This document shows positions 1 to 8,332 of a DNA stretch of 63,186 nucleotides, one piece after another (within the stretch, counting starts at the first letter, position 1; each line of letters starts with the position of its first letter). Made by a program: the position numbers and the translations under genes. The notes under the pieces are model-generated. The model was given only the letters and a program-made list of their open reading frames with translations, did not search any database and was not told where the DNA came from. The DNA comes from an uncultured Oscillospiraceae bacterium. GTDB taxonomy: Bacteria > Bacillota > Clostridia > Oscillospirales > Oscillospiraceae. The stretch covers positions 1 through 63,186 of the forward strand of contig CAKTQR010000009.1 of the NCBI GenBank assembly GCA_934597175.1. Direction: 5' to 3'.

Positions 1-17
1 GCTTACTGCATATTTAA

Positions 18-752
18 TTACTCTTCCCAGTTGTGCCAGACATTCTGGACATCGTCGTTGTCCTCGAACATGTCGAGCATCTTGGTGATATTCTTGATAT
101 CGTCCTCGTTGGTGAGCTTGATATAGCCGTTCTGGGGAAGCATCTCGACCTGAGCGGACAGAAGCTTATAGCCCTTTGCTATGATTGCCTCGGCGACTGT
201 GGTGACATCGTCGGGCTTGGTGTAGACAACAAAGGTCTCGCCGTCGGGCTCAAAATCGTCAGCGCCTGCATCAAGAGCTTCCATCATGACGGTATCCTCG
301 TCAAGCTCCTCGTCCTCGTTATCGATGACGATGACGCCCTTTTTATCAAACGACCAGGAAACGCAGTTTGCTGCGCCCATGTTTCCGCCGTACTTATCAA
401 AGTAATGGCGAATTTCACCTGCGGTGCGGTTGCGGTTATCGGTCATGGTCTCGACGATGATAGCAACGCCGTTCGGACCGTAGCCTTCGTAAACGATCTT
501 CTCGTAGTTATCGGTATTGCCTGCACCGAGTGCCTTGTCGATGGTGCGCTTGATGTTATCGTTAGGCATGTTTGCGGCCTTTGCCTTGGTGATGACCGCA
601 GCAAGGCGTGAATTGTTATTCGGGTCGCCGCTGCCGCCTTCCTTGACCGCAACGATCATTTCTCTTGCAATCTTGGTAAACGCCTGCGCACGCTTGGCAT
701 CCGCTGCACCCTTTGTTTTCTGTATATTGTGCCATTTGGAATGTCCTGACAT
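18..752 (-). CDS. yebC: YebC/PmpR family regulator (TACO1-like)
   Basis: A 244-aa member of the widespread YebC/PmpR family, described as a transcriptional regulator and, more recently, as a factor that helps ribosomes through difficult sequences such as proline runs. The N-terminus starts with the family hallmark MSGHSKWHNIQ and the protein runs full length with the acidic C-terminal half (DNRNRTAGEIRH, GCxSW-like region) typical of the family. The ATG at 752 is preceded by AGAGGAGCT. It is transcribed alone from a good promoter that overlaps the 3' end of the next gene. Family assignment is firm; the exact cellular role of this copy is inferred. Confidence 0.96.
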   Translation of the reverse strand: MSGHSKWHNIQKTKGAADAKRAQAFTKIAREMIVAVKEGGSGDPNNNSRLAAVITKAKAANMPNDNIKRTIDKALGAGNTDNYEKIVYEGYGPNGVAIIVETMTDNRNRTAGEIRHYFDKYGGNMGAANCVSWSFDKKGVIVIDNEDEELDEDTVMMEALDAGADDFEPDGETFVVYTKPDDVTTVAEAIIAKGYKLLSAQVEMLPQNGYIKLTNEDDIKNITKMLDMFEDNDDVQNVWHNWEE

Positions 753-798
753 CTTTTATCAGCTCCTCTAAATGTATAATTACGAATTAACGGCAGTT

Positions 799-827
799 AT
801 TTTATCACATTCTATGCCTTATGACAA
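799..827 (-). promoter_or_regulatory. sigma-A type promoter of yebC
   Basis: On the minus strand TTGTCA (822-827) and TAAAAT (799-804) are separated by exactly 17 bp and lie about 50 bp before the yebC start. The -35 box lies inside the last codons of the DUF1015 gene. Confidence 0.6.
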
Positions 828-2059
828 GGATTAATTATCCGACACTCAAGATAATAGCGCTTATCAGGTCCGTGGCCAATGGAAAAGCTCTTTTTCGGGA
901 ACGGACCGCTCTTGTAGACCGATGTAAACAGCTCTGATTTCTCCATTCTCGGCATCAGTATACCGGCATCGTGCTCCTTGCCCGCCATGCCGATACACTC
1001 CTCGTCACCGTGGATGTAGTCTATCCTTCCGCCGTAATGTTCGAGGTACGCTTTGCAGAAGCTTTCACACGAGCCGATAAGCTCGCCGAGCGTCATGTCG
1101 GCTATCTCTATGGTCTCGGTCGCATCATGCGTTACGAGGGTTATCGCCTTGCCCTTGCCTAAATGCTGTGCAAAATATTTCTTTGCCTCGGGAAAAAAAT
1201 GCTCGGGCTCGGTGTCAAACAGCACCTTATGTATCGGCTCAAAGGTTATCGCCGGAGAGTGGATATTGTTTATCTCGCAGAGCGCAAAGCGAGCCGGATG
1301 CGTTGCCCTTTCCTCCTCGCTGAGCGTGGGCTTTATCTCCTCCCAATACTGCTTTGCGGCCGCAACACTGTGGTTTCCGTCGCCGATAGCAAAAATTATC
1401 GGGTCTTCTGCACTGCCGTACTTATTTATAAGCTCATCCTCGTCACCGAGCTTATCTACGGCAGCTTTTACTGCGGCATTGTCAGAGACCTGCCAGCCCC
1501 TGATATGCCCGCCATGCTGCATGAGCTCAAAATCATACAAGAGCTTTCCCTGTTTGACCGAGGAAAACACATAGTCTTCGGGGTCATCAATGAACACCAT
1601 TATGTGCGGCATCTCTACAAGTGCCTTTTCACGCACCCTTATGCGGGGCGGCAGTCTGTCCTCAACCGTATGCTCGGTCGGCCGTATAGGCGAGGTTGAG
1701 CCCTCAGTCCAGTCGTAGGCTTCTAGGTCGAGCATGCCGACAAGCCCCGGGCGGACAGTTCCGTCAGAAAGCGTTCGCTCGATATAGATAAAGCTGTCCT
1801 TGAGCTCGGTAAACACGCCGGTTTCGAGATAGCTGCGCATGACGGAGTAAATTTTCCCACTCTCGGTCTCGGCATCTTTAATACCGAGCTCCGCCTCGGG
1901 CAAAATCATGTTGAGTGTCGTGGGCTTGTCCCCCGCTATCTTGCGCACCTGCTGCCAATACTCGGGCTCAGAGGTGAACTGGTCGCAGGCGACAACGCTC
2001 CATGCGGTCATGTCCTCAACATTCGGCAGGAGAATATCAGAGGGTCTGAAAATGTCCAC
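812..2059 (-). CDS. DUF1015 family protein
   Basis: A 415-aa protein of the DUF1015 family, which is common in Firmicutes and has no settled function. It shows the family signatures RPTEHTVEDR near residue 125 and DGNHSVAAAK near residue 225. The start is GTG at 2059, directly after the TGA of the upstream Nudix gene and preceded by GGAGGT seven bases upstream, so the two are translationally linked. It is the last gene of a glpK-Nudix-DUF1015 operon. In other genomes relatives often sit near serine or phosphoglycerate metabolism genes; that context is absent here, so no function is claimed. Confidence 0.9.
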   Translation of the reverse strand: MDIFRPSDILLPNVEDMTAWSVVACDQFTSEPEYWQQVRKIAGDKPTTLNMILPEAELGIKDAETESGKIYSVMRSYLETGVFTELKDSFIYIERTLSDGTVRPGLVGMLDLEAYDWTEGSTSPIRPTEHTVEDRLPPRIRVREKALVEMPHIMVFIDDPEDYVFSSVKQGKLLYDFELMQHGGHIRGWQVSDNAAVKAAVDKLGDEDELINKYGSAEDPIIFAIGDGNHSVAAAKQYWEEIKPTLSEEERATHPARFALCEINNIHSPAITFEPIHKVLFDTEPEHFFPEAKKYFAQHLGKGKAITLVTHDATETIEIADMTLGELIGSCESFCKAYLEHYGGRIDYIHGDEECIGMAGKEHDAGILMPRMEKSELFTSVYKSGPFPKKSFSIGHGPDKRYYLECRIINPCHKA

Positions 2060-2641
2060 TCAGAGCACCTCCAGCGCTATCTGCGTCCATGTTTCCATGG
2101 AATCGTAGTTTGCCTTGAGTTCAGCCACTGTCATCCACAGTCCTTCGAGCTTTTCTGTCTCCTTGACGGAGACCTCCCCCTCGGTCTCAAGCGTAAAGCA
2201 AGCGCCGAGGTGGACGCTTCCGACGCTGTTCGAGTCGTCGTTTATAAAGCCGCAGGAGCAAAGCTCACCGTGGTTTTGCAGCTCGACCTCCTCGTGTATC
2301 TCACGCCAGAGTCCCTTCATGAGCATGTCGCCCTGCATGTCGCCCTGTTCGTCAACAGGGTTTATGTGTCCGCCGACACCGATGGATATCTTGCCGTGAA
2401 GTCTCGCCTCGCCGCCCTTGTTGAGTCTGCGGGTGACAAACACCTTGTCGCCCCGGCGCAGAATGACATAGGGGATTATCTGCTTAAAATTCGGTCTTTC
2501 CTCGGCCTCGGGCCGGGGCATGTACTCATGCTCCGTGCGGATGATCTCAAGCAACTCCGGCACATTTTCGGTTATAAGTCCGTTTCTGCCTGCAATGAAC
2601 TTTTCTATCTTTTCTCTTTTTACAACTAAAACCTGTTCCAT
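2060..2641 (-). CDS. Nudix hydrolase domain protein
   Basis: A 193-aa protein with a Nudix fold. The Nudix box is readable as GGHINP followed by an insertion and then REIHEEVE near residue 120, matching the REUxEE catalytic core that binds metal and hydrolyses a nucleoside diphosphate linked to another moiety. The segment ahead of the box (PYVILRRGDKVFVTRR) is typical of predicted phosphoesterases of this group. The ATG at 2641 overlaps the TAA of glpK by one base (TAATG), so it is co-translated with glpK. A longer in-frame start further upstream would lie inside glpK and has no ribosome site. The substrate cannot be told from the sequence. Confidence 0.88.
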   Translation of the reverse strand: MEQVLVVKREKIEKFIAGRNGLITENVPELLEIIRTEHEYMPRPEAEERPNFKQIIPYVILRRGDKVFVTRRLNKGGEARLHGKISIGVGGHINPVDEQGDMQGDMLMKGLWREIHEEVELQNHGELCSCGFINDDSNSVGSVHLGACFTLETEGEVSVKETEKLEGLWMTVAELKANYDSMETWTQIALEVL

Positions 2642-4143
2642 TACTCTTCCCACTTTGCCGAGCGTGCGACGGCACGCAGCCATGTTGTGTGCAGCTTCTC
2701 GGCATCACTTTCGTCCATAACGGGCTCAAATACCCTGTCTGATTTTCTGAGCTTCTTAATCTCGTCAACGCTGCTCCAAACGCCGGTCGCAAGACCTGCA
2801 AGGAACGCAGCGCCGAACGCCGTGGTCTCGACCATCTGCGGGCGGTCAATGGGCTTTCTGAGCAGGTCCGACTGGAACTGCAGCAGGAAGTTGTTGACCG
2901 AAGCTCCGCCGTCAACACGCAAAACGGAGAGCTTTTCACCGGCATCGGACTCCATGGCATCCAAAAGATCCTTGACCTGATACGCAATGCCCTCAAGCGC
3001 CGCTCTTGCGATATGCGCCTTTGTGCTGCCCCTTGTGAGTCCGACTATCGCACCTCTTGCGTACATATCCCACCTGGGTGCACCAAGTCCCGTAAAGGCG
3101 GACACGAGGTAAACGCCGCCGTTATCCGGCACGGAGGTCGCAAGTGCCTCGCACTCGGACGATGTGCCGAGAAGGCCGATCTCGTCACGCAGCCACTGTA
3201 TGGTGCTGCCGGCGTTAAATACGCTGCCCTCAAGGGCATATGTAGTCTCTCCGCCTATTGACCATGCAACGCTCGTTACGAGACCGTTTTTGCTTCTTAC
3301 GGACTGACTGCCGGTGTTCATAAGGGTAAAACAGCCCGTGCCGTAGGTGTTCTTTGCCTGACCACGGTCAATGCAGCCCTGACCGAACAGTGCCGCCGCC
3401 TGGTCGCCTGCGCTGCCGCAAACGGGAGTTCCGGCAAGTATCTCGATGCCGCTTATTCCCGCCGCCACCTTGCCGTATATCATCGACGAGGGTACGGGCG
3501 TGGGCAGCATGCTCATGGGGATATCAAGCGCCTTGCAGAGCTTTTCGTCCCACTTGAGCTCGTTTATATCGAAGATCATAGTTCTCGAACAATTCGAATA
3601 GTCTGAAACATGGGCTTTGCCGCCGGTGAGATTCCAGATGAGCCACGAGTCGACATTGCCGAACAGCAGTTCGCCCCTCTCGGCTCTTTCTCTTGCGCCG
3701 GGGACATTGTCGAGTATCCACTTGATCTTTGTGCCGGAAAAATATGCGTCGATGAGCAGTCCCGTCTTTTCCTGAACATAGTCGCCGATGCCGGTCTTTA
3801 CGAGTTCCTCGCACACGGATGCAGTTCTTCTGCACTGCCAGACTATTGCGTTGTACACGGGCTTGCCGGTGTTTTTATCCCACACGATGGTGGTCTCACG
3901 CTGGTTTGTAATGCCTATGCCCGCAATATCCGTGGGTGAAAGCTCGCTTTTCTCAAAGGCTTCCGCCATCGCACGAAGCTGTGTGTCAAGAATGACCATG
4001 GGGTCGTGCTCGACCCAGCCGGGCTTCGGGAATATCTGCGGGAAGGGATACTGCCCTATGGAAACGGGTATTCCGTTCGAGTCAAAGATTATCGCTCTTG
4101 AGCTGGTAGTGCCCTGATCGAGAGCTATAACATAACCGTTCAT
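2641..4143 (-). CDS. glpK: Glycerol kinase
   Basis: A 500-aa FGGY-family kinase that phosphorylates glycerol to glycerol-3-phosphate with ATP, feeding glycerol into glycolysis and phospholipid synthesis. Visible motifs are the N-terminal ALDQGTTSSRA phosphate loop, GNVDSWLIWNLTGG, DQAAALFGQ, NTYGTGCF, GLGAPRWDMYARG and the C-terminal LRVDGGASVNNF. Length and order match GlpK. The ATG at 4143 follows GGAGGAAT. It heads an operon with a Nudix gene and a DUF1015 gene and is divergent from a monoacylglycerol-lipase-like gene 92 bp away. No glpF or glpD is in the window. Confidence 0.97.
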   Translation of the reverse strand: MNGYVIALDQGTTSSRAIIFDSNGIPVSIGQYPFPQIFPKPGWVEHDPMVILDTQLRAMAEAFEKSELSPTDIAGIGITNQRETTIVWDKNTGKPVYNAIVWQCRRTASVCEELVKTGIGDYVQEKTGLLIDAYFSGTKIKWILDNVPGARERAERGELLFGNVDSWLIWNLTGGKAHVSDYSNCSRTMIFDINELKWDEKLCKALDIPMSMLPTPVPSSMIYGKVAAGISGIEILAGTPVCGSAGDQAAALFGQGCIDRGQAKNTYGTGCFTLMNTGSQSVRSKNGLVTSVAWSIGGETTYALEGSVFNAGSTIQWLRDEIGLLGTSSECEALATSVPDNGGVYLVSAFTGLGAPRWDMYARGAIVGLTRGSTKAHIARAALEGIAYQVKDLLDAMESDAGEKLSVLRVDGGASVNNFLLQFQSDLLRKPIDRPQMVETTAFGAAFLAGLATGVWSSVDEIKKLRKSDRVFEPVMDESDAEKLHTTWLRAVARSAKWEE

Positions 4144-4164
4144 GTCTATTCCTCCAGTTTTTTA

Positions 4165-4193
4165 TTGACTAATGTATTATCTCGATATAAAAT
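4165..4193 (+). promoter_or_regulatory. Promoter of the lipase-like gene
   Basis: TTGACT (4165-4170) and TAAAAT (4188-4193) with a 17-bp spacer, about 40 bp before the 4236 start, in the short gap shared with the divergent glpK. Confidence 0.6.
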
Positions 4194-4235
4194 CATTCCT
4201 AGAAGACACTATAACACAAAGAGAGGATTATTTCC

Positions 4236-5165
4236 ATGCCTACTTTTAAGGATTTCTATTTTAATTCGAGCACAGGCAAAAACAAGATCCACGCCCGCAT
4301 GTGCGTTCCCGACGCCGAGCCGAGAGCCATCGTGCAGATAATCCACGGTATCGCCGAGTATATCGACCGCTATGACGAGTTCATGAACTTTCTTGCCGAA
4401 AACGGCATCATTGCCGTCGGCACGGATCATCTCGGTCACGGCAAGAGTATCGAAAACGAGGAGCAGACGGGCTTTTTCGCTTACGAGAACGGCTGGGACT
4501 ATGTTGTTCGTGACGAGGAAGTGCTCAGACTTGCGATGCACGAAAATTACCCCGAGCTGCCCATCATCGTTTTCGGCCACAGCATGGGAAGCTTCATGAC
4601 CCGCACACTGCTCATCCGCTACCCCGATGCATTTAATGCAGCGATAATCAGCGGCACGGGCAATCAGGGTGCAGCACTTGTAAACGGCGGTCTTTTCATG
4701 GGTAACCTTGTGACCGGTCTTAAGGGTGCTCACCACTACAGCAAGTTCCTTAACAATCTCGCATTCGGCAGCTATAATAAGATATACGAAAACCCCAAGA
4801 CCGAATACGATTGGCTGTCGAGAGATGAGGCAAATGTTCAGAAGTACATTGACGACCCCCTCTGCGGCTTTATCCCCTCGTGCAGCCTGTTCCGTGACAT
4901 GATGACGGGCGTCAAGTTCATTACGAACAAGAAGAATCTTACCGCCATGAACAAGGATATGCCCGTTTACTTTATGTCCGGCGACATGGATCCCGTCGGT
5001 GAGTGCGGCAAGGGAGTTCAGAAAGCGTACAACAACTTCCTTGAAGCAGGCATGAAGGATGTCAGCATCAAGCTCTATCCCGGCGGCAGACATGAGATGT
5101 TAAACGAGATAAACAAGGACGAGGTCTACGGCGACATTCTCGCATGGCTGAGCAGCAAAATCTGA
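4236..5165 (+). CDS. Alpha/beta hydrolase, monoacylglycerol lipase-like
   Basis: A 309-aa cytoplasmic serine hydrolase of the Hydrolase_4/monoacylglycerol lipase group. The nucleophile elbow GHSMG gives Ser116, and HGIAEYIDRY near residue 37 is the usual oxyanion-loop signature of lysophospholipase/monoglyceride lipase proteins. Candidate acid and base are Asp250 or Asp252 (SGDMDP) and His286 (GGRHEM). There is no signal peptide. It is divergent from glpK, which would use any glycerol it frees. A GAGAGG ribosome site precedes the ATG and a hairpin terminator follows. The exact ester substrate is unknown. Confidence 0.88.
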   Translation: MPTFKDFYFNSSTGKNKIHARMCVPDAEPRAIVQIIHGIAEYIDRYDEFMNFLAENGIIAVGTDHLGHGKSIENEEQTGFFAYENGWDYVVRDEEVLRLAMHENYPELPIIVFGHSMGSFMTRTLLIRYPDAFNAAIISGTGNQGAALVNGGLFMGNLVTGLKGAHHYSKFLNNLAFGSYNKIYENPKTEYDWLSRDEANVQKYIDDPLCGFIPSCSLFRDMMTGVKFITNKKNLTAMNKDMPVYFMSGDMDPVGECGKGVQKAYNNFLEAGMKDVSIKLYPGGRHEMLNEINKDEVYGDILAWLSSKI

Positions 5166-5173
5166 TAAATTTC

Positions 5174-5207
5174 AAACCGGCTCGGTGTGTTTCCGATCCG
5201 GTTTTTT
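5174..5207 (+). terminator. Intrinsic terminator after the lipase-like gene
   Basis: Imperfect stem pairing AAACCGG (5174-5180) with CCGGTTT (5198-5204), with a shorter inner CGG/CCG pairing, followed by six T residues. Confidence 0.75.
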
Positions 5208-5269
5208 CATGCCTTTGTCGGGTAAATAACGGGAGTTAATGATGCTTATTTCAGGCGAGTAAACTTAAC

Positions 5270-5298
5270 TTGCCATTTGATACTTTGCAGGCTATGAT
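5270..5298 (+). promoter_or_regulatory. Promoter of the antiporter gene
   Basis: TTGCCA (5270-5275) and TATGAT (5293-5298) with a 17-bp spacer, 33 bp before the ATG at 5332. Confidence 0.6.
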
Positions 5299-5331
5299 TC
5301 GTTTAGAAATCATTTTTGGGGGGAATTCTAG

Positions 5332-6525
5332 ATGGATTACAGCTTCATTATTGCAATTGCGATAATCCTGCTTTCGACAAAGGTTTTGGGCGTTGCGAGC
5401 GAAAAGGTCAACATGCCGCAGGTCGTCGGCGCTCTTATTGCCGGTCTGCTGCTCGGGCCGAGCTGCTTCGGGCTTATAGGTGAGACGGACTTTCTCATAA
5501 AAGCCGCAGAGATCGGCGTTATCGTCCTAATGTTCAACGCAGGACTTGAGACCGATGTTAAGGAGCTTAAAAACACCGGTCTTTCCGCACTTGTCATCGC
5601 ATCGATCGGCGTTATCGTGCCGTTTTTGGGCGGTGCGGGCTGCTATCTGCTGTTTAACGCAGAGCCAGACCCTAGCAAAATGCTCAAGGCCGCATTTATC
5701 GGCGTGGTGCTTACGGCGACCTCGGTCTCGATAACGGTCGAGACCCTGCGTGAGATCGGCAAGCTCAAAAGCCGTGTCGGCACGGCCATCATGGCTGCCG
5801 CCGTCATCGATGACATACTCGGCATCGTCGTGCTTACCGTTTTGACCGGCTTTACCGACAGCAGCGTAAAACCGATCACCATTCTGCTTCGCATTATTGT
5901 ATACTTTATCTTCCTTGCAGTCATTGCCTTTATCGTGCGCAAATTCTTCGTCGGCAGAAAATGGGGCGGCAAAAAGCGCACGGCCATATTTGCGCTGTCA
6001 TTCTGCCTTGCGGTAAGCTATGTGTCCGAGGAGTTTTTCGGCATTGCCGATATAACCGGCGCATACTTTGCCGGCGTTATGCTCAGTGGAACGAGAAAGA
6101 CCACGGAGTATATCTTCGACTGCACGAACAAGATGAGCTACATGTTCTTCTCCCCTATCTTTTTCGCCTCGATAGGCATTAAAACGGAGCTGGCGGGGCT
6201 CAACGGCAATCTGATACTATTTGCCGTGGCGCTGACGGTTATTGCGATAATCACAAAGATAATCGGCTGCGGACTCGGCGCAAGGCTCACGGGCTTTAAA
6301 ACCTACGACTCGATATCGATAGGTCTGGGCATGGTGTCCCGTGGTGAGGTCGCACTTATCGTTGCGCAAAAGGGCAGCATGGCAGGACTGATCGCCGGAA
6401 CGATGTTCCCTGCCGTCGTCCTCGTTGTTATTGTCACGACTCTTATAACGCCGCTATTACTTAAGCTCGGCATGAAGCGTCAGACGCCCGACAACACAGA
6501 GCCGCCGCTCCCTGTGGGAGCTTAA
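5332..6525 (+). CDS. Kef-type cation/proton antiporter (CPA2)
   Basis: A 397-aa integral membrane protein with about 12-13 hydrophobic segments, matching the Na_H_Exchanger domain of the CPA2 family (KefB/GerN/NapA). Family features include MPQVVGALIAGLLLGP near residue 28, the loop VIDDILGIVVL with the paired acidic residues of the ion-binding site near residue 160, and RGEVALIVAQKG near residue 340. It ends after the membrane domain and lacks the RCK/TrkA-N regulatory domain of KefB/KefC. It probably exchanges Na+ or K+ for protons; which ion is not decidable. Single-gene unit with its own promoter and a strong terminator. Confidence 0.93.
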   Translation: MDYSFIIAIAIILLSTKVLGVASEKVNMPQVVGALIAGLLLGPSCFGLIGETDFLIKAAEIGVIVLMFNAGLETDVKELKNTGLSALVIASIGVIVPFLGGAGCYLLFNAEPDPSKMLKAAFIGVVLTATSVSITVETLREIGKLKSRVGTAIMAAAVIDDILGIVVLTVLTGFTDSSVKPITILLRIIVYFIFLAVIAFIVRKFFVGRKWGGKKRTAIFALSFCLAVSYVSEEFFGIADITGAYFAGVMLSGTRKTTEYIFDCTNKMSYMFFSPIFFASIGIKTELAGLNGNLILFAVALTVIAIITKIIGCGLGARLTGFKTYDSISIGLGMVSRGEVALIVAQKGSMAGLIAGTMFPAVVLVVIVTTLITPLLLKLGMKRQTPDNTEPPLPVGA

Positions 6526-6529
6526 ACGC

Positions 6530-6561
6530 AAAAATGCACTGCCGCCGGCAGTGCATTTTTT
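6530..6561. terminator. Bidirectional terminator between convergent genes
   Basis: A near-perfect hairpin, AAAAATGCACTGCCG against CGGCAGTGCATTTTT, flanked by A and T runs on both sides. It can end both the plus-strand antiporter message and the minus-strand mreB message. Confidence 0.9.
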
Positions 6562-6572
6562 GACATCAAAAT

Positions 6573-7607
6573 TTAATTTTTCATCTCTCTGTTTCTCAGG
6601 AAGTTCATCATGCCGTCCTGCATGTAGTCCAGCTTGCTGAGCATCTTGCCTGCGCCGTGGACCGTGCAGGCGATGGGGTCATCAACAAGCATGGTGCTTA
6701 TTTCGGTGCTTTTTTCAACGAGGGCATCCATGCCGAATATCATGCTTCCGCCGCCGGACATGATTATGCCGTTGCCTTGAAGGTCACCGGTAAGCTCAGG
6801 CGGAGTTCTCTCCAAAACGGCGTGGACGCTTTCGAGAATGATCATTGCGGGCTCTCTGAGCACATCGACGAGCTCGGAGGCTGTGACCTCGACGGACTTG
6901 GGAAGGCCCGTAATAAGATCTCTGCCCTTGACCTCCTCAACGGAGTCGACGCCGCCCTTAAGCTCAATGCCGCCGATGCTTATCTTAAGCTCCTCGGCAG
7001 TTCTTTCGCCGATGAGAAGATTGTGCTTTTTCTTGATGTATCTGATAATGGCTTCATCAAAGCTGTCGCCGGCGGTCTTGATAGACTCGCACTCGACAAC
7101 GCCGCCCATTGAGACAACGGCAACATCCGTCGTGCCGCCGCCGATATCGATGACCATGTGACCGTCGGCTTTGTTGATATCCACGCCCGCGCCGACTGCG
7201 GTGGCAACGGCGTTCTCAACGAGATACACCTTTCTTGCGCCTGCCTCGATGGCGGCATCGATTATGGCACGCTCCTCAACGCCGGTGATGCTGCTCGGAA
7301 CACACATGAGAAGGCGGGGCTTAAACAGGCTGAACGAGGTGACACGGCTGACAAGCTCACGAAGCATCATGGCCGACATGTCATAGTCTGATATAACGCC
7401 GTTGCTTATGGGATGAATCGCAACAACATTTGCGGGAGTGCGGCCGAGGGTTTTCTTGGCCTCATCGCCTATTTTGAGCATCCTGCCGCTATTTTTATCA
7501 ACGGCAACGACCGTAGGCTCACGCAGCGCCACGCCGCTTCCGGCGACGAAAACCTGCGTTGACGAGGTTCCCATGTCTATTGCGATATCTCTTTCAAATA
7601 TAACCAT
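6573..7607 (-). CDS. MreB/Mbl-type rod-shape protein
   Basis: A 344-aa bacterial actin of the MreB/Mbl family, which forms membrane-associated filaments that guide cell-wall elongation. The nucleotide-binding motifs are visible: DIAIDMGTSST near the start, MVIDIGGGTTDVAV in the middle and IMSGGGSMIFG near the C-terminus. The ATG at 7607 has GGAG six bases upstream; an upstream in-frame TTG overlaps that site and is unlikely. It stands apart from mreC/mreD, which suggests a paralogue (Mbl or MreBH type) rather than the mreBCD-operon copy, so no gene symbol is given. Last gene of the ybaK-uvrA-recD2-comF cluster. Confidence 0.92.
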   Translation of the reverse strand: MVIFERDIAIDMGTSSTQVFVAGSGVALREPTVVAVDKNSGRMLKIGDEAKKTLGRTPANVVAIHPISNGVISDYDMSAMMLRELVSRVTSFSLFKPRLLMCVPSSITGVEERAIIDAAIEAGARKVYLVENAVATAVGAGVDINKADGHMVIDIGGGTTDVAVVSMGGVVECESIKTAGDSFDEAIIRYIKKKHNLLIGERTAEELKISIGGIELKGGVDSVEEVKGRDLITGLPKSVEVTASELVDVLREPAMIILESVHAVLERTPPELTGDLQGNGIIMSGGGSMIFGMDALVEKSTEISTMLVDDPIACTVHGAGKMLSKLDYMQDGMMNFLRNREMKN

Positions 7608-7675
7608 AGTTTTCTCCAATCCGCCGAGCGTTTATCGGCGTCTTTTGTTATAATTCTATCCCTATTGTGTGAATA

Positions 7676-8332
7676 TCAATCTTCACGGCGAGCAAGAGTT
7701 ATGCCGTAGACCGCCTTTGCGCCCGCTTTCTTGAGCATCCTTGCACATTCGGAAAGGGTTGCCCCCGTCGTGACCACATCGTCAACAAGCAGGATATACT
7801 TATCCTTGACCGCATCCGGGTCAATGACCGTGTATGCACCGACGACATTTACCGCTCTTTGCTTTGCGTCCTTTATAGTCGACTGCGCCGTGTTGTGCTT
7901 TATCTTCTTGAGCGTCGGAACAAACCTCACATCGACAGACTTGGCTATCTCCTTTGCCAGAAGCTCGGCTTGGTTATACCCTCTGTCGTGAAGCCGTTTC
8001 TTACTCAACGGTATACATGATATCATATCAATGCTGCCGCAATCAAGATTATTTTCGGCACATTCCGACATTATTGCGCCCAGCCTGCGGCTGTAGCACG
8101 AGCAGCCGGAGAATTTGAAGCGCAACACGGCACGCCGGACATAGTCCTTGTAATAAAGCGGCGATATGCATTTATCGACAAATGGAAACTTCTGATAGAT
8201 ATTGTCTCCCTTCGTGTACGGCAGCGTTTTCACGCAGTCATTGCATATATCCGACTTGTCGATGACCTTGCCGCAGAACACGCATTTTGGCGGGTAGATA
8301 AGGTCAAGTATGTGATCAAAAAGCTTAATCAT
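7676..8332 (-). CDS. comF: ComF family phosphoribosyltransferase-like protein
   Basis: A 218-aa ComF-family protein, linked to natural transformation in Bacillus, where it acts with a helicase and primosomal proteins on incoming DNA. The N-terminus holds a four-cysteine zinc site (CVFC and, 15 residues later, CNDC). The C-terminus carries the phosphoribosyltransferase motif ILLVDDVVTTGATL. The ATG at 8332 is chosen over a TTG two codons upstream. It overlaps the end of recD2 by 8 bp. No comFA is adjacent, so a competence role here is inference from the family. Confidence 0.9.
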   Translation of the reverse strand: MIKLFDHILDLIYPPKCVFCGKVIDKSDICNDCVKTLPYTKGDNIYQKFPFVDKCISPLYYKDYVRRAVLRFKFSGCSCYSRRLGAIMSECAENNLDCGSIDMISCIPLSKKRLHDRGYNQAELLAKEIAKSVDVRFVPTLKKIKHNTAQSTIKDAKQRAVNVVGAYTVIDPDAVKDKYILLVDDVVTTGATLSECARMLKKAGAKAVYGITLARRED

